From: Botryosphaeria dothidea
Lineage: Eukaryota > Ascomycota > Dothideomycetes > Botryosphaeriales > Botryosphaeriaceae
Direction of reading: 5' to 3'
Length of the DNA: 64,000 nt
Assembly (NCBI GenBank): GCA_011503125.2
Contig: WWBZ02000062.1
Location: 1,364,001 to 1,428,000 of the forward strand
Below the pieces are notes generated by a model. The model was not told the DNA's origin and searched no databases. It saw only the letters and a list, made by a program, of their open reading frames with translations. Each line of letters opens with the position of its first letter. Within the stretch, counting starts at the first letter, position 1. Below, in pieces: positions 1-11,362 of this stretch. The translations under genes were made by a program, and so were the position numbers.

Positions 1-2828
1 TTCGGGAGACTCTAGTAGGTAGAGGGGCAGTAGTTAAGAAGTAAGTTTACCTTTTTTCTAAGTAGGGTTCTTCTAGTAGGGCTAGTAGCGCCTCTAGTAC
101 TTAGAGTAGCCCGAGCTATCTATTTAATACTCTAGTAAGTTTTCTCTACTACTATCGCGACTAGGCTATCCCTAGCTCTAATAGCCTAGGCTAGTACTAG
201 TTCGTCTAGGTGTAGTAAGAGTAGGGGAATCCCTATCTTATACTCTAAGGTTTATATACTAGTTGACTTATACGCCCCTAAGATAGTGCGTAGGCACTAG
301 TTTTAGATCTTCTTTAGTGGCTAGATAGTTGTTTTTCTCTATCCTAGGATTCCCTCTAGGGTATACTATACCCTATAGCCGTAGGTAAGGACTAGCCTTA
401 CTACGGCCGTATAGATATAACGGGCTTTAGTAAATAAGGCTTCCTAGGTAGACGCCGCGAGTCTAGAGAGAGATATGTACTATTTAATTACCTTAGCTCC
501 TATTTCCCTAATATAGGGTCCCTATCTAAGCTTATTATCTACGTAAACTCCTAGAATCTTAATTATAGGCTCTAGGCATCTAGCAAATCTAGGGATACGG
601 ATCTCTACTACTATATTAAATCTCCTTAGTTTCCTTATAAAATAAATAAGGTAATACTTATCGGGCGAGAAAGCTAACCCGTAGGTAGCTGCCTAGTGCT
701 CGTAAATTTAATATGCCCCCTTTAGTATCCTATAGTTCTATTCTATAGATCTACTAAAGGTTAGAATATTAGTATTATCGACGAATCTAAGGGGGAAGGT
801 ATTGCCTCTGCGTAGCTATATAAGTAGGTTAGATATAAAGAATAGGTAGAGTATCGGCGATAGTAAGGATCCCTAGGGAATCCCGGTTAAGGTCTAGATT
901 AGTAGACTAGTAAAGTCTCTAAAGGATAGCTAAGTAGTACGGTCCTATAGAAAGGATCGGGTAAATCTTTCTATCTATTCTAGGAGTTTTACTATCCTTA
1001 TATTATAGAGAAGCCTTCTATAAGATACGTGGTTATATACTCCCGAGATATTTAGGCTAAGGACTAAAGCTACTAGCCCTAGGTCTTATACCTAGATAGT
1101 ATAGATCTATTCTATAAGTAGGTTAAGAGCTGCTACTACGGATTTATTTCTCCTAGCTCCTATCTATATATTAGAGAGTAGGCCGTATACTTTAGTAGCC
1201 TAGGAGATTCTATCTACTATAATTCTCTTAAGTAGCTTTCCTAGCGTATTAAGTAAAGTAATCGGCCTAAATAACTTAGCTTTAGTATAGTCGTCCCTCT
1301 ATAGTTTCCTAAGGACTACGGTAATAGAGCTTTTAAACTACCTAGGGTAGTATCTAAGTACGAGGCATCTCTAGAAGAGCCTAGTAAGAAGTCCCCTTAG
1401 TATCTTAGCGTATTACTTTAGGAACCTATTAGTAATCTTATCTAGGCCTAGTGCCTTATCTAGGGGAAGCTTCTTAATAGTATAGAGGACCTACTCTTTA
1501 GTAAGGTCTTAGGGAATCTCTACTAGTACTAGGTATATATACCTATCTAGATCTAAGAGGTCGGTAGCCCTAGGAGGTAGGAAGAACTAGTTAGTAAGGA
1601 TTTCTACCTTAGACTAGTTATCGTAATATAGTTATTTATCTACTCCCTAGAGGGGTAGGAACTAAGGTAGGGCTAGAGGTTCTAGTGCCCTTATTCTTGC
1701 CTACTTTAAGAGCTTCTAGAGTATAGATAGGTCCGAAGTAATCTTAGCTACTATTCTGCGCTATACTTTTATTCTATCTCTTCTAATCTACCTCTTCTTA
1801 CTATTAGTAATAGTTTAGTATACTACCTAGTCCTCCTCCCTTCCTATAGCCGTCTACTTCTTTCTAGCTACTCTAGCCTAGTATACTAGGTCCGAATACT
1901 CCTTTATCTATTATATAGAGGCCTAGGGCGAGGGTCTCGCTACTAGAATAGTCTCCTAGATTATTCTTTAGATAGCCTTCTAGAGTAGTATAGTAAAGTA
2001 ATCTAGGTCTACTTTAGTGTTAAGAGGGGTTACTTTAAGGTGTTCGAGCTTTAATTAGAGTATATTATTAGTTCTCTTCTAGTCTACTTTCTTCTACTAG
2101 AGTCTTAGGGGGCGTAGTTCTACGGGGGTAGGAGAAAAATTAAGTATAGTAAGGATAGGTAGGTAGTTAGAGGATAATTCGAGCTCCTGGCTAACTCTAT
2201 AGCTAAGAATTCTCTCCTCTAGCTACCGTAATATAAAGATAAGGTCTAGAGTACTCTCGCTACTACTATCTCGTCTAGTAATAGTACCCCTTAGAAGGGC
2301 TAGGTTAAGATTAGCTACGGTAGCTATCTTAATTAGGTTATCCGCTAGGGTATAGTATATTAGAAAGGTTATACCTCCCTAGATAGGATAGTAGAGGTTA
2401 AAGTCCCCTAGGAGAATATGCTCCCCTAGTTTTCTAAGAACTTCCGGTAGAAGAGATAGGGTTTCTAGCGCTATACTAGTATAAGAGGCTGGCGGGGGAT
2501 TATAGTAGTTATAGATATAGATTATATATATCCTAGTAATAAGGGATAGTATAATAAGATCTAGTAAATAGACTATTACTTGCTAGGAGTCGGGGCTAAT
2601 AGCCTTACTTATAAAGAAGTAGGTTCTTACTACTTCCTCTTAGGGAAAAACTATATAGTAGGTAGGGTATCTTACTATTATCTTAACCCTCGAGTTTCTC
2701 TAAGGTTCCTAGATAGCTAGGATATAGTAGATCTTTAGGTCTACTTCCTTAAAGAGCGGGAGTATTACCCTATCCTTACTCTTATAGACGTTATACTATA
2801 TAATAGAGAGAGAGCCTATATCTAATAT
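1..2828 (-). pseudogene. LINE A ORF2 remnant (endonuclease-reverse transcriptase)
   Basis: Minus-strand ORF2. The catalytic reverse-transcriptase box lies near 771-790 and reads F-V-D-N on the minus strand, the second Asp having become Asn by G-to-A. The N-terminal AP-endonuclease domain occupies roughly 2100-2828. The gene should extend beyond position 1 for the last Cys-rich part. The inferred start is an ATA (formerly ATG) at 2826-2828 that overlaps the ORF1 stop. Many in-frame stops; not functional. Confidence 0.75.
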
Positions 2829-4261
2829 TAACTTCCTTCTATCTCTAGGTCCGGCTACGAGGGGGCTAGTAGTATAGGCTATAAGAAGGGAGTTCCCGCG
2901 GGCTCCTCTAAGGCGTGTTATAAGCTATTAAGTCCGGTAAACCTTATTTAGTTAGGAGGCGGGGGGCGGCTTAAGTCTCTTGGCCTGCCTAGTCCCCTCT
3001 TAACCGGCTCCTCCTCCCTAATTCTCTTTCTTAGTCTAACGGTTAACTAGTTAGTTTAAGGCTATGTTTTAGTTATTAGGGGTCCTTCCCGGTGCCTTTC
3101 TAGTACTACTAGGCGGGCCTAGGCGGCCTTAGTATAGTAGGCTCTACGTACTAGATAGGAGTTACTCTAGGCTATATACTTTTAAGAGTAGTTTACGCAC
3201 TATATACTTTTCTTAGGGTAGTCCCTAGTATTATATACCTTGCTACACTATCCGTACTTTTTCTCCTTTTTATAATAGTTAGTAATATATCCGTAGGCCT
3301 AGTACTTAAAACACTAGGTTACTATAAAGGCTACGTTATAGTACTACGCTATATAGATAGCAAAGTTAATAATAAGCCCCTTATTAATAATCTAGTTAGC
3401 GGTTTTAGGGTTTATAGTACTAAGAATAATAGCCGAGTAAGTTTTTCCCTCTAGGAGCTTCCTCTTTAGCTAGGCTAGCTTACTAATACGTAGTTCTAGG
3501 TGTAGAGATAGGTTCTACTTCTAGATGGTTTAGATAGTTTAGAGGTCTATAGTATCGATTTCTTCTCGAGGGACGTTGTGTACTAGTACTAAGTATAGCT
3601 GCTAGTTAGGCCTAACTTCTTTTCCTAGTCCTATAGTCTATTCCTAGTCCTAGAGAAGGGCTATTCTAGTTACTTTATCCGGTATAAAGATCTTAACGTC
3701 TCTACTAGGGAGCTTCTTAGTAGTAAGTACTTTCTTATACGCCTAGCTTTTTCCTGCCTAGATCTTTCTAATAATTGCCTTATTTAAGAGCTTAGCTATT
3801 TCTTATCTATTTACTATCTCTAGAAAGTAGAGGGTAAGTTTAGTAGTAGCTAGGGGGGTAGAGGGCTTCGGGGCTGCTTAGGCTGTAATTTATACCTAGC
3901 TACGAGTATTAGGTATAGGTATAGAGGTAGCCTAGATACGGTTAACTATCTTTTAGACCTATTAGACCTCTTTAAGAATATTCTTAAGGCCTAGCTCCTT
4001 AGTGGCTGCCTCCTAGTAGATAGTAATATAATCCTAGAAGATTATCTTAGTAATATCGAGAAAATTTTTTACCTGGCTAGAGAGGACTAAAGGGAGGCTA
4101 GCGGATGTTTATAGGGCTTAGAGGAGGGTATCTACTATTTTTAAGGCTCTCTTAACGTATTCTACGCTATACTAGATACTCTGCGGTTTCTTAGGGGTAT
4201 ATTAGGACTAGGTAGAGGTAGTCACTAGGGGAGGCTGTTCGCCTCTTCCTATATCCTCTAT
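2828..4261 (-). pseudogene. LINE A ORF1 remnant (Gag-like, zinc knuckles)
   Basis: Minus-strand ORF1, 1434 bp, the same length as in LINEs B, E, F, G and I. The likely start is ATA (from ATG) at 4259-4261. The three CCHC knuckles fall around 3160-3315, with Cys and His codons mostly turned into Tyr. The product would bind the element RNA in a ribonucleoprotein, as ORF1 proteins of this class do. Broken by stops. Confidence 0.7.
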
Positions 4262-4386
4262 ATTAACTACTTCGCGGCTATAGTTATCTTAAGTACTATT
4301 TTAGGACTCGCGAAGCCTAGGAGAGTTCCTAGGGCCCTCTCCCGGCGCCGTAGCTTAGGGTCGATTTTTTAGTATAGTTATGTTTT

Positions 4387-5962
4387 TAAATCTTAATTAT
4401 AGGCTCTAGGTATCTAGTAAATCTAGAAATACGGATCCCTGCTACTATATTAAATCTCCTTAGTTTCCTTATAAAATAAATAAGGTAATACTTATCGGGC
4501 GAGAAAGCTAACCCGTAGGTAGCTGCCTAGTGCTCGTAAATTTAATATGCCCCCTTTAGTATCCTATAGTTCTATTCTATAGATCTACTAAAGGTTAGAA
4601 TATTAGTATTATCGACGAATCTAAGGGGGAAGGTATTGCCTCTGCGTAGCTATATAAGTAGGTTAGATATAAAGAATAGGTAGAGTATCGGCGATAGTAA
4701 GGATCCCTAGGGAATCCCGGTTAAGGTCTAGATTAGTAGACTAGTAAAGTCTCTAAAGGATAGCTAAGTAGTACGGTCCTATAGAAAGGATCGGGTAAAT
4801 CTTTCTATCTATTCTAGGAGTTTTACTATCCTTATATTATAGAGAAGCCTTCTATAAGATACGTAGTTATATACTTCTAAGATATCTAGGCTAAGGACTA
4901 AAGCTACTAGCCTTAGGTCTTATACTTAGATAGTATAGATCTATTCTATAAGTAGGTTAAGAGCTACTACTACGGATCTATTTCTCCTAGCTTCTATCTA
5001 TATATTAGAGAGTAGGCCGTATACTTTAGTAGCCTAGGAGATTCTATCTACTATAATCCTCTTAAGTAGCTTTTCTAGCGTATTAAGTAAAGTAATCGGC
5101 CTAAATAACTTAGCTTTAGTATAGTCGTTTCTCTATAGTTTCCTAAGAACTACGGTAATAGAGCTTTTAAACTATCTAGAGTAGTATCTAAGTACGAAGT
5201 ATTTCTAGAAGAGCCTAGTAAGGGGTCCCCTTAGTATCTTAGCGTATTACTTTAGAAACTTATTAGTAATCTTATCTAGGCTTAGTACCTTATCTAGGAG
5301 AAGCTTCTTAATAGTATAGAGGACCTACTCTTTAGTAAGGTCTTAGGGAATCTCTACTAGTACTAGATATATATACCTATCTAGATCTAAGAGGTCGGTA
5401 GTCCTAAGAGGTAGGAAGAACTAGTTAGTAAGGATTTCTACCTTAGACTAGTTATCGTAATATAGTTATTTATCTACTCCCTAGAGGGGTAGGAACTAAG
5501 ATAGGGCTAGAGGTTCTAGTGCCCTTATTCTTACCTACTTTAAGAGCTTCTAGAGTATAGATAGGTCCGAAGTAATCTTAGCTACTATTCTACGCTATAC
5601 TTTTATTCTATCTCTTCTAATCTACCTCTTCTTACTATTAGTAATAGTTTAATATACTATCTAGTTCTCCTTCCTCTCTATAGCCGTCTACTTCCTTCTA
5701 GCTACTCTAGCCTAGTATACTAGATCCGAATACTTCTTTATCTATTATATAGAGGCCTAGGGCGAGGGTCTCGCTACTAGAATAGTCTTCTAGATTATTC
5801 TTTAGATAGCCTCCTAGAGTAGTATAGTAAAGTAATCTAGGTCTACTTTAGTATTAAGAGGGGCTGCTTTAAGGTATTCGAGCTTTAATTAGAGTATATT
5901 ATTAGTTCTCTTCTAGTCTACTTTCTTCTACTAGGGTCTTAGAGGGCGTAGTTCTACGAGAG
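4387..5962 (-). pseudogene. LINE B ORF2 remnant, RT to endonuclease side
   Basis: Part of ORF2 from mid reverse transcriptase (F-V-D-N box near 4606-4620 on the minus strand) back toward the endonuclease domain. The gene continues across Gypsy-A at 11737-12436. Near identical to the corresponding part of LINE A apart from transitions, with multiple in-frame stops. Confidence 0.7.
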
Positions 5963-6075
5963 TATTATAAACGTGGCTTATGTAGACCCCTTACTTATTT
6001 ACCTTCGTTAATTTAAAATCTAGATCTAGACTTACCTGCTTACAAATCAGGAAGCTAGTATTTTAGTTCGTTCTT

Positions 6076-6087
6076 TATATATATAAA
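6076..6087 (+). promoter_or_regulatory. TATA box of Gypsy-A LTR
   Basis: TATATATATAAA in the 5' LTR, the only strong TATA element in the LTR. It lies 32-43 bases upstream of the proposed RNA start AGTCTAG at 6119. The same element is at 55028-55040 in copy 2. Confidence 0.6.
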
Positions 6088-6180
6088 GCTCGCCCCTCTG
6101 CTTTGTAGTTAGTTCTTTAGTCTAGTAATAAGTATTCCTCGCGTATAACTTGGTACGCCTTGAATTGGACCTTGCTTGCC

Positions 6181-6208
6181 TCCCTCGTCCCTCGTCCCTC
6201 GTCCCTCG
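6181..6208 (+). repeat. (TCCCTCG)4 tandem repeat in Gypsy-A LTR
   Basis: Four perfect 7-bp units downstream of the TATA box and presumed start, hence in the transcribed leader. All four LTRs in the window carry exactly four units (also 11581-11608, 55134-55161, 60516-60543). It has no CpA or TpG, which explains why RIP left it intact. Confidence 0.85.
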
Positions 6209-6333
6209 TCTTTCGCACCTCATACCCTCGCCCTTTAAACTACACCCTTATACTTCGGCATTGCTTTACCCCTACTGCCTTTACCGGCTTCGTTATCTCG
6301 TCTCTCCGCCCTCCAAGGTCCGTTCATTACATT

Positions 6334-6343
6334 TTGCTAGACT
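6334..6343 (+). other. Gypsy-A primer-binding site (self-priming type)
   Basis: Two bases after the LTR comes TTGCTAGACT. It does not begin with TGG, the usual tRNA 3'-end complement. It is the exact reverse complement of AGTCTAGCAA, which the LTR carries just downstream of the TATA box (intact at 60454-60463; RIP form AGTCTAGTAA at 6119-6128). This is the arrangement of Tf1/sushi-type chromoviruses, whose RNA 5' end folds back as primer. Confidence 0.65.
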
Positions 6344-6396
6344 CTTATCTAGTAGGCCTAAAGCTCTCGTCCAAGCCCAAGACTATAGCCTTCGAA

Positions 6397-7638
6397 ATGG
6401 GAAACGACCCGCCTCCCGACCCTTGGGAGACGCTTTTCCAAATCCTCGATCAAGTCCCTGTCCCTGTTAATGCTCGTCCTACCTTCCCTAAAGATATCCC
6501 GGTTTCCCTACGCGTTACCCTTAGCCAGGCGTACGCTAGAGGAAGACAATCCTACCTAAGATCCGATATCGATTCACCAGTTATCCCTAAGAATGCTACG
6601 AACGCCCAAGTTGCTTACATCTTTCACTACTACGGTTTCGGCCAAGATAAAGCCTTCGCCCGACTCTAACTACTAGCCCCGAACCTCCCTACCAACACTC
6701 CAGCTACTACGTCCACGGTATCTTCTTTAGAAACCCCACGTCCCCGCATCCCTAAGGTATCGGATCCAGAACCCTTTAAAGGAGAACGCACTCGATTCCA
6801 GAACTTCGCTACGCAACTTCAACTTAAATTTGCCTCGGACCCATCTACTTTTACAACGGACATAGCTAAGATTACCTACGCTGGGTTATATCTTCGCGAT
6901 GCGGCTTACACTTAGTTTGCCCCTTACGTCTCTGCTTCGAACGGTTCCGTAGACTTCGACAATTATAAGGTCTTCTACCAAGCTCTTAAGGCCGCATTTA
7001 ATAATCCTGATGCTTACGCAACGGCTAAACGATCCCTCCTCGCGCTCAAACAAGACAAGTCCTACTCGGCTTACTACTCACGGTTTCTCTCGCTTATTAC
7101 GACTCTTAGTTAGAAGGAAAACGCAGTAAAGATTTACTACTTCCGCCTTAGCCTTAAGGAGAACCTTAAGGATCTTCTTGTTGGATGTTCTATGCCACTG
7201 GAATTCGAAAAGTTCGCTAAAACCTGCATTGCGTTGGATAACCAACTCTATACTCGAATAATTGAGAAAAAGACACCCGTAACTCGTACCCCTACCTCGA
7301 CTCCTCTCTCTACACCAGCTACCCCTCGATCCTCGTCTCTCGCGCCAACCTCGATCCCCTAAAGTGAACCTATGGAACTAGATGCCTCTGCTCGAAAAGC
7401 GTACCGAAGAGCCAATAATCTCTGCGCTTACTATGGTGATCCGAACTACTAGGTACGTGAGTGCCCTAAGGCAAAGGGTCCAAAGGGTTCAAAGGGTCCA
7501 AACCTTAATTCGACCACAACTGCACCCTCTCCGCCTACCTCGCTACTAGTAACAAGTCCACTCGTCTCTAAAACCTCGACTCCTACAACTCCTCCTACGG
7601 CTTTAGTCCTCTACGTGTCAAAAAACGTAGAAGGCTAG
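6397..7638 (+). pseudogene. gag: Gypsy-A copy 1 gag
   Basis: Gag, the capsid and nucleocapsid precursor of the virus-like particle. The start is the ATG at 6397 (MGNDPPPDPWE), the first in frame with the zinc knuckle. The frame is open for 90 codons until a TAA at 6667-6669 that is probably a RIP-mutated Gln codon, and several more stops follow. A single CX2CX4HX4C knuckle lies at 7423-7464: first and last Cys survive (TGC), while the second Cys and the His have become Tyr. A Lys/Pro-rich tail (KGPKGSKGP) follows. The frame ends at TAG 7636-7638, inside the hairpin of the frameshift signal, and pol lies in the -1 frame. About 413 codons. Confidence 0.85.
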
Positions 7639-7662
7639 GTAGTACCCGGCACCTGCCTAGCC
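7620..7662 (+). promoter_or_regulatory. -1 programmed frameshift signal, gag to pol (Gypsy-A copy 1)
   Basis: The slippery heptamer A-AAA-AAC (7620-7626) is in the gag frame (TCA AAA AAC). After a 6-base spacer comes a stem-loop: GGCTAGGTAG (7633-7642) pairs with CTGCCTAGCC (7653-7662), nine Watson-Crick pairs and one G-U, with a 10-base loop. Slipping back one base enters a frame that is open without a stop from here to the protease. In copy 2 the heptamer, spacer and loop size are the same and the stem is a perfect 10 bp. Confidence 0.8.
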
Positions 7663-10600
7663 CCCCGCTACTTTCTACTTTAAATCAATTCTCTATTCTT
7701 GCTTCTTTATCTTCGAACCTCGGAACACTCTTATTTTTACCCCCCGAACCTCGTACCTCGAAACCACGCGCTATTAATCTCGGAAAACGCCTACTCCTTA
7801 TTCTTAAGTCAGTAGTCAATAATATAATCGAAACCTCGTCTATGCTAGACTCTAGTGCTTCGTCCTTATTTATAGATAATGCTTTTATTAAGGAACACTC
7901 GCTCCCTACTCGTCAAAAAATATAACCTAAATCCCTCGAGCTGGCTGATAGATCCATAGCTAAGTAGATTACTCATAAAGCCGACCTTTAACTCGATATT
8001 AATTAATACTAAGAACTCCTTACCTTTTAGGTAACTAAGCTTAGTTAATATCCTATTATTCTTAGAAAACCTTGGCTAGAAAGATACGATCCACAGATTC
8101 TCTAGTTAAGGAATACTATTACCTTCGCTTCTCCTTTCTACCAAGCAAATTACTTACCTACTCGACAACCTACGATTACGCCTCCTAATCCGCCTTCGAT
8201 CTCTTACGCTACGGTATCCTACGCCGCCCTTACCCGCTATATCCAACGAGATAAGACTAGGATCTATGCCGTATCAATTAAGGAAATCCAAGAACACCTT
8301 GAAAGCCTTAAAAAAACGGAACAACAAACCCCGGAATAAGAACTCGAAACCCTCCGCTCACGAATCCCGGCTCGATTTCACCACCTTCTTCCTTTCTTTA
8401 CTAAGAAAGAGGCCGATAAGCTTCCCCCACATCGATATATTGATTATGAAATTTCGCTAGAAGAGGGCAAGAAACCCCCATTCGGTCCTCTCTACTTAAT
8501 GTCCGATTTAGAGCTTAAGGCTCTACGCGAATATCTTAATAAGAACCTTAAGAAAGGTTTTATTCGGCCCTCATCCTCATCCTCTGCGTCCCCTATTCTC
8601 TTTATTAAGAAACTAGGTGGCGGCCTTCGTTTTTGTATGGATTATCGCGAACTAAACGGTATTACGAAAAAGAACCGTTATCCACTCCCCTTAATTAACG
8701 AGACTCTCCGTTAACTTCAAGGCTCTCGTATTTTTACTCGACTCGACCTTCGCGGTGCTTATAACCTTATCCGGATCAAGGAAGGCTCCGAACATTTAAC
8801 CGCCTTTAGGACTCGCTATAGCCTATACGAGTACCTTATTATGCCCTTTGGCCTTACGAATGCGCCTGCTACCTGCTAACAATTCGTTAACGATACACTA
8901 CGTAAATATCTCGACCGCTGGTGCGTCGTCTACTTAGATAATATCCTTATCTACTCGGAAACAGAAGAGGAGTACCACGAACACGTCCAATTAGTTCTCG
9001 AAAAACTTCGTGAAGTAGGCCTGTACGTAAAAGGCGAAAAATGCGACTTCTATACGACTTCGACCACGTTCCTTAGCTTCGTTATCTCCCCAGACGGTAT
9101 CTCTATAGACCCGGCTAAGGTAGCCGCCGTAAGAGACTGGGAGGCTCCTCGCTTAGTTAAAGATCTTTAATCGTTCCTTAGCTTTATAAACTTTTACCGA
9201 AGATTTATTAAAGGATACTCTCGAAAAGCTAGAGCTCTCTTTAGGCTCCTAGCTAAGAATATTCGTTTTACTTGGGAAAAAGAACAGGATAAGGCATTTA
9301 CTTATCTTAAGGAAGCCTTCTGCTCTTACCTAATTCTCCGACACTTCGACCCCTAACTCGAAACTATCCTTGAAACCGACTCATCCGACTTTGTTATCTC
9401 CGCAATTTTATCCTAATAGGTAACCTACGATAATGGCAGAAGAATCCTACATCCTATCGCCTACTACTCTCGGAAAATAACCTCCGTAGAGTAGAACTAC
9501 GGTATCGGGGATAAGGAACTCTTAGCTATCGTGGAAGCCCTAAAGGAATACCGTTCCCTCGTTATTAACCTCTCCTCGCCACTTCTCGTTCTTACAGATC
9601 ACTCGAATTTAACTAGCTTTGCCTCTAAGCAAATCTTAAACCGTCGGCAAGCACGCTAGGCAATTAAACTCTTAGAACTCGACTTTAAGATCGTCTACCG
9701 CCCAGGAACTAAGAATTAACGCGCGGATGCGTTAATAAGACGGTTAGGAGACCTCCCTGCTCGAGAAGGGCGCCTGCCCCCTACTACGATCCTTACCTCT
9801 AAAAAATTCGAAATTTCGACCCTTATTTCTACTCGCCATTTAATCGCTAGGCTAGAACCGTCTCTAGCTAGTGAAATTCGCTTAGTACTCGATGAGGATA
9901 CTCTTAGATAAGAGATCCTTACCGCACTCGATACCCACGCACTTCGACATCCTAAGGTAGATTTAGGCGTATATTCTAAGGATAACGATGGTCTCTTACT
10001 AGTTAATAGACTTATCTATATTCCTAAAGATCTAAGCCTCCGCTAAAGAATTATTAGCTCTCGACACTCGCACCCGGCTGCTAGACACCCAGGCCAAGCA
10101 GCAACATTTAAACTCGTTACTCGTAATTTCTAGTGGCCAGGTCTACGCCAGACAGTAGCTCGTTTTATACGAAACTGTGAGACCTGCCAAAGAATTAAAC
10201 CCGCTCGACATGCCCCCTATAGATATTTAAAACCCCTTAAAGTGCCACAACGCCGCTGGCAATCCGTTTCTCTCGATTTAATTACGGGACTTCTAACGTC
10301 TAACTCGTTCGATGCTATATTAGTAGTCGTAGATCGACTAACTAAAATAGCTCACTTTATTCCTTGCTAAACAACCCTCGATTCGATAGAGCTTGCTAAG
10401 CTTTATCGAGACTACGTTTTTCGACTACATAGCTTACCCGACGACTTCGTATCTAACCGCGGCTCGATTTTTACCTCTGAATTTACTAGAGCTCTTAGTA
10501 GATCCCTATCTATTAAGACTAACTTTAGTACGGCTTTCTACCCGCAAACCGACGGCTAGACAGAGCGTATTAACGCTATTCTCGAGCAATACCTTCGTGC

Positions 10601-11324
10601 CTACGTTTCGTACTAATAAGACGATTAGAACGACTTTCTCTCCCTTGCTAAATTCGCTTATAATAATACAATCTCGACCACGACTAAGGTTACCCCCTTC
10701 TTTACAAACTACGGCTTCTACCCTCGTTATAAGATTCTACGGAAAGACCCGATCTTAGCCCCACTCGAACCCCTACGTCTCTTCCAAGAGAACCTCGAAA
10801 ACCTCGAAAACTATCTTCGCTAAGAAATTCGATTCGTACAAGATGCCTACGCAGAACAAGCTAATAAAGACCGTATCTCGCCACCCGTCTTTAAGCCTAG
10901 TGACCTCGTTTGGCTCCTAAGACGGCATATCTCGACAACAAGACCTTCGGATAAACTCGACTTTAAACGCCTTGGCCCCTTTCCTATACTAGGAAAGATC
11001 TCGACTCATGCCTATCGCCTAGAACTACTAAGGACGATAAAAGTCCACCCCGTATTCCACGTCTCTTTACTCGAACCCGCGGCCTCTGACCCCTTGCCTA
11101 ATTAAGTCCAACCTCCGCCCCCGCCCGTTATCGTTGACGGCGAAGAAGAGTACCGGGTAGAAGAGATTCTAGACGTTAAAGCAACCCGGAGACAACCGAA
11201 ATACCTCGTAAAATGGACTGGTTACTCGACACCAACCTGGGAACCTTACGACCTTGTTAAAGACCTTAAGGCCCTTAATACGTTCTATAAACGTTACCCT
11301 TTAAAACCTCGACCCTTAGGCTAA
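7620..11324 (+). pseudogene. pol: Gypsy-A copy 1 pol (PR-RT-RH-IN-chromodomain)
   Basis: About 1234 codons in one frame, -1 to gag, ending at TAA 11322-11324. The protease has D-S-S-A-S with Asp at 7848 (from D-S-G). The reverse transcriptase includes 8499-8714, the longest open part; its catalytic box reads Y-L-D-N near 8934-8942, with Asp to Asn. RNase H follows around 9300-9700. The integrase keeps its HHCC zinc site (two His near 10072-10092, C-E-T-C near 10170-10180). Its first catalytic Asp is at 10332 (VVDRLTK), the second reads S-N-R-G (Asp to Asn) near 10450, and the Glu is in PQTDG-x-TER near 10546-10570. A chromodomain (EEYRVEEIL...YLVKWTGY...WEPYDLV) lies at about 11145-11270; chromodomains of this class can steer integration to modified chromatin. 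Scattered TAG/TAA codons make it nonfunctional. Confidence 0.9.
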
Positions 11325-11345
11325 AGGCTCGTAGGAACTTACCTC

Positions 11346-11362
11346 TAGGGAGGAGAGCCTAC
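11346..11362 (+). other. Gypsy-A copy 1 polypurine tract
   Basis: Purine-rich AGGGAGGAGAG directly before the 3' LTR, the expected primer site for plus-strand DNA synthesis. The same tract lies at about 60278-60294 in copy 2. Confidence 0.75.

Larger units (their letters stand above)
1..4386 (-). mobile_element. LINE copy A (Tad1-like), 3' end cut by window start
   Basis: Non-LTR retrotransposon on the minus strand, recognised because the same sequence recurs as full-length copies at 17001-22137, 28946-34080, 34385-39524 and 42274-47409. Its 5' end is the shared GGCGCC-containing leader near 4340-4386; its 3' part lies left of the window. It abuts LINE B in mid reverse-transcriptase at 4387, so it most likely inserted into B, whose missing left part would be off-window. 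Heavily RIP-mutated: every long reading frame is broken by TAG or TAA. Confidence 0.85.
5963..6331 (+). repeat. Gypsy-A copy 1, 5' LTR
   Basis: 369 bp, starting TATTATAA (RIP form of TGTCATAA, kept in copy 2) and ending TTCATTACA, the usual TG...CA ends. It holds a TATA box (6076-6087), the presumed start of R at 6119, and four tandem TCCCTCG units (6181-6208). Confidence 0.93.

Noticed and set aside
4330..4360. GGCGCC palindrome in the LINE leader considered as a regulatory operator
   Set aside because: It recurs only because the LINE 5' end recurs; no evidence for regulation beyond being in the leader.
6150..6396. Alternative frames in the Gypsy-A LTR and leader (also 11550, 55125, 55214, 60485)
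   Set aside because: They read through the (TCCCTCG)4 repeat in the LTR. The gag ATG at 6397 is in frame with the zinc knuckle, and the same LTR frames appear at the 3' LTR, where no gene follows.
10393..10758. 121-residue plus-strand frame
   Set aside because: Another frame of the integrase core; the true frame has VVDRLTK, the zinc site and the chromodomain in phase.
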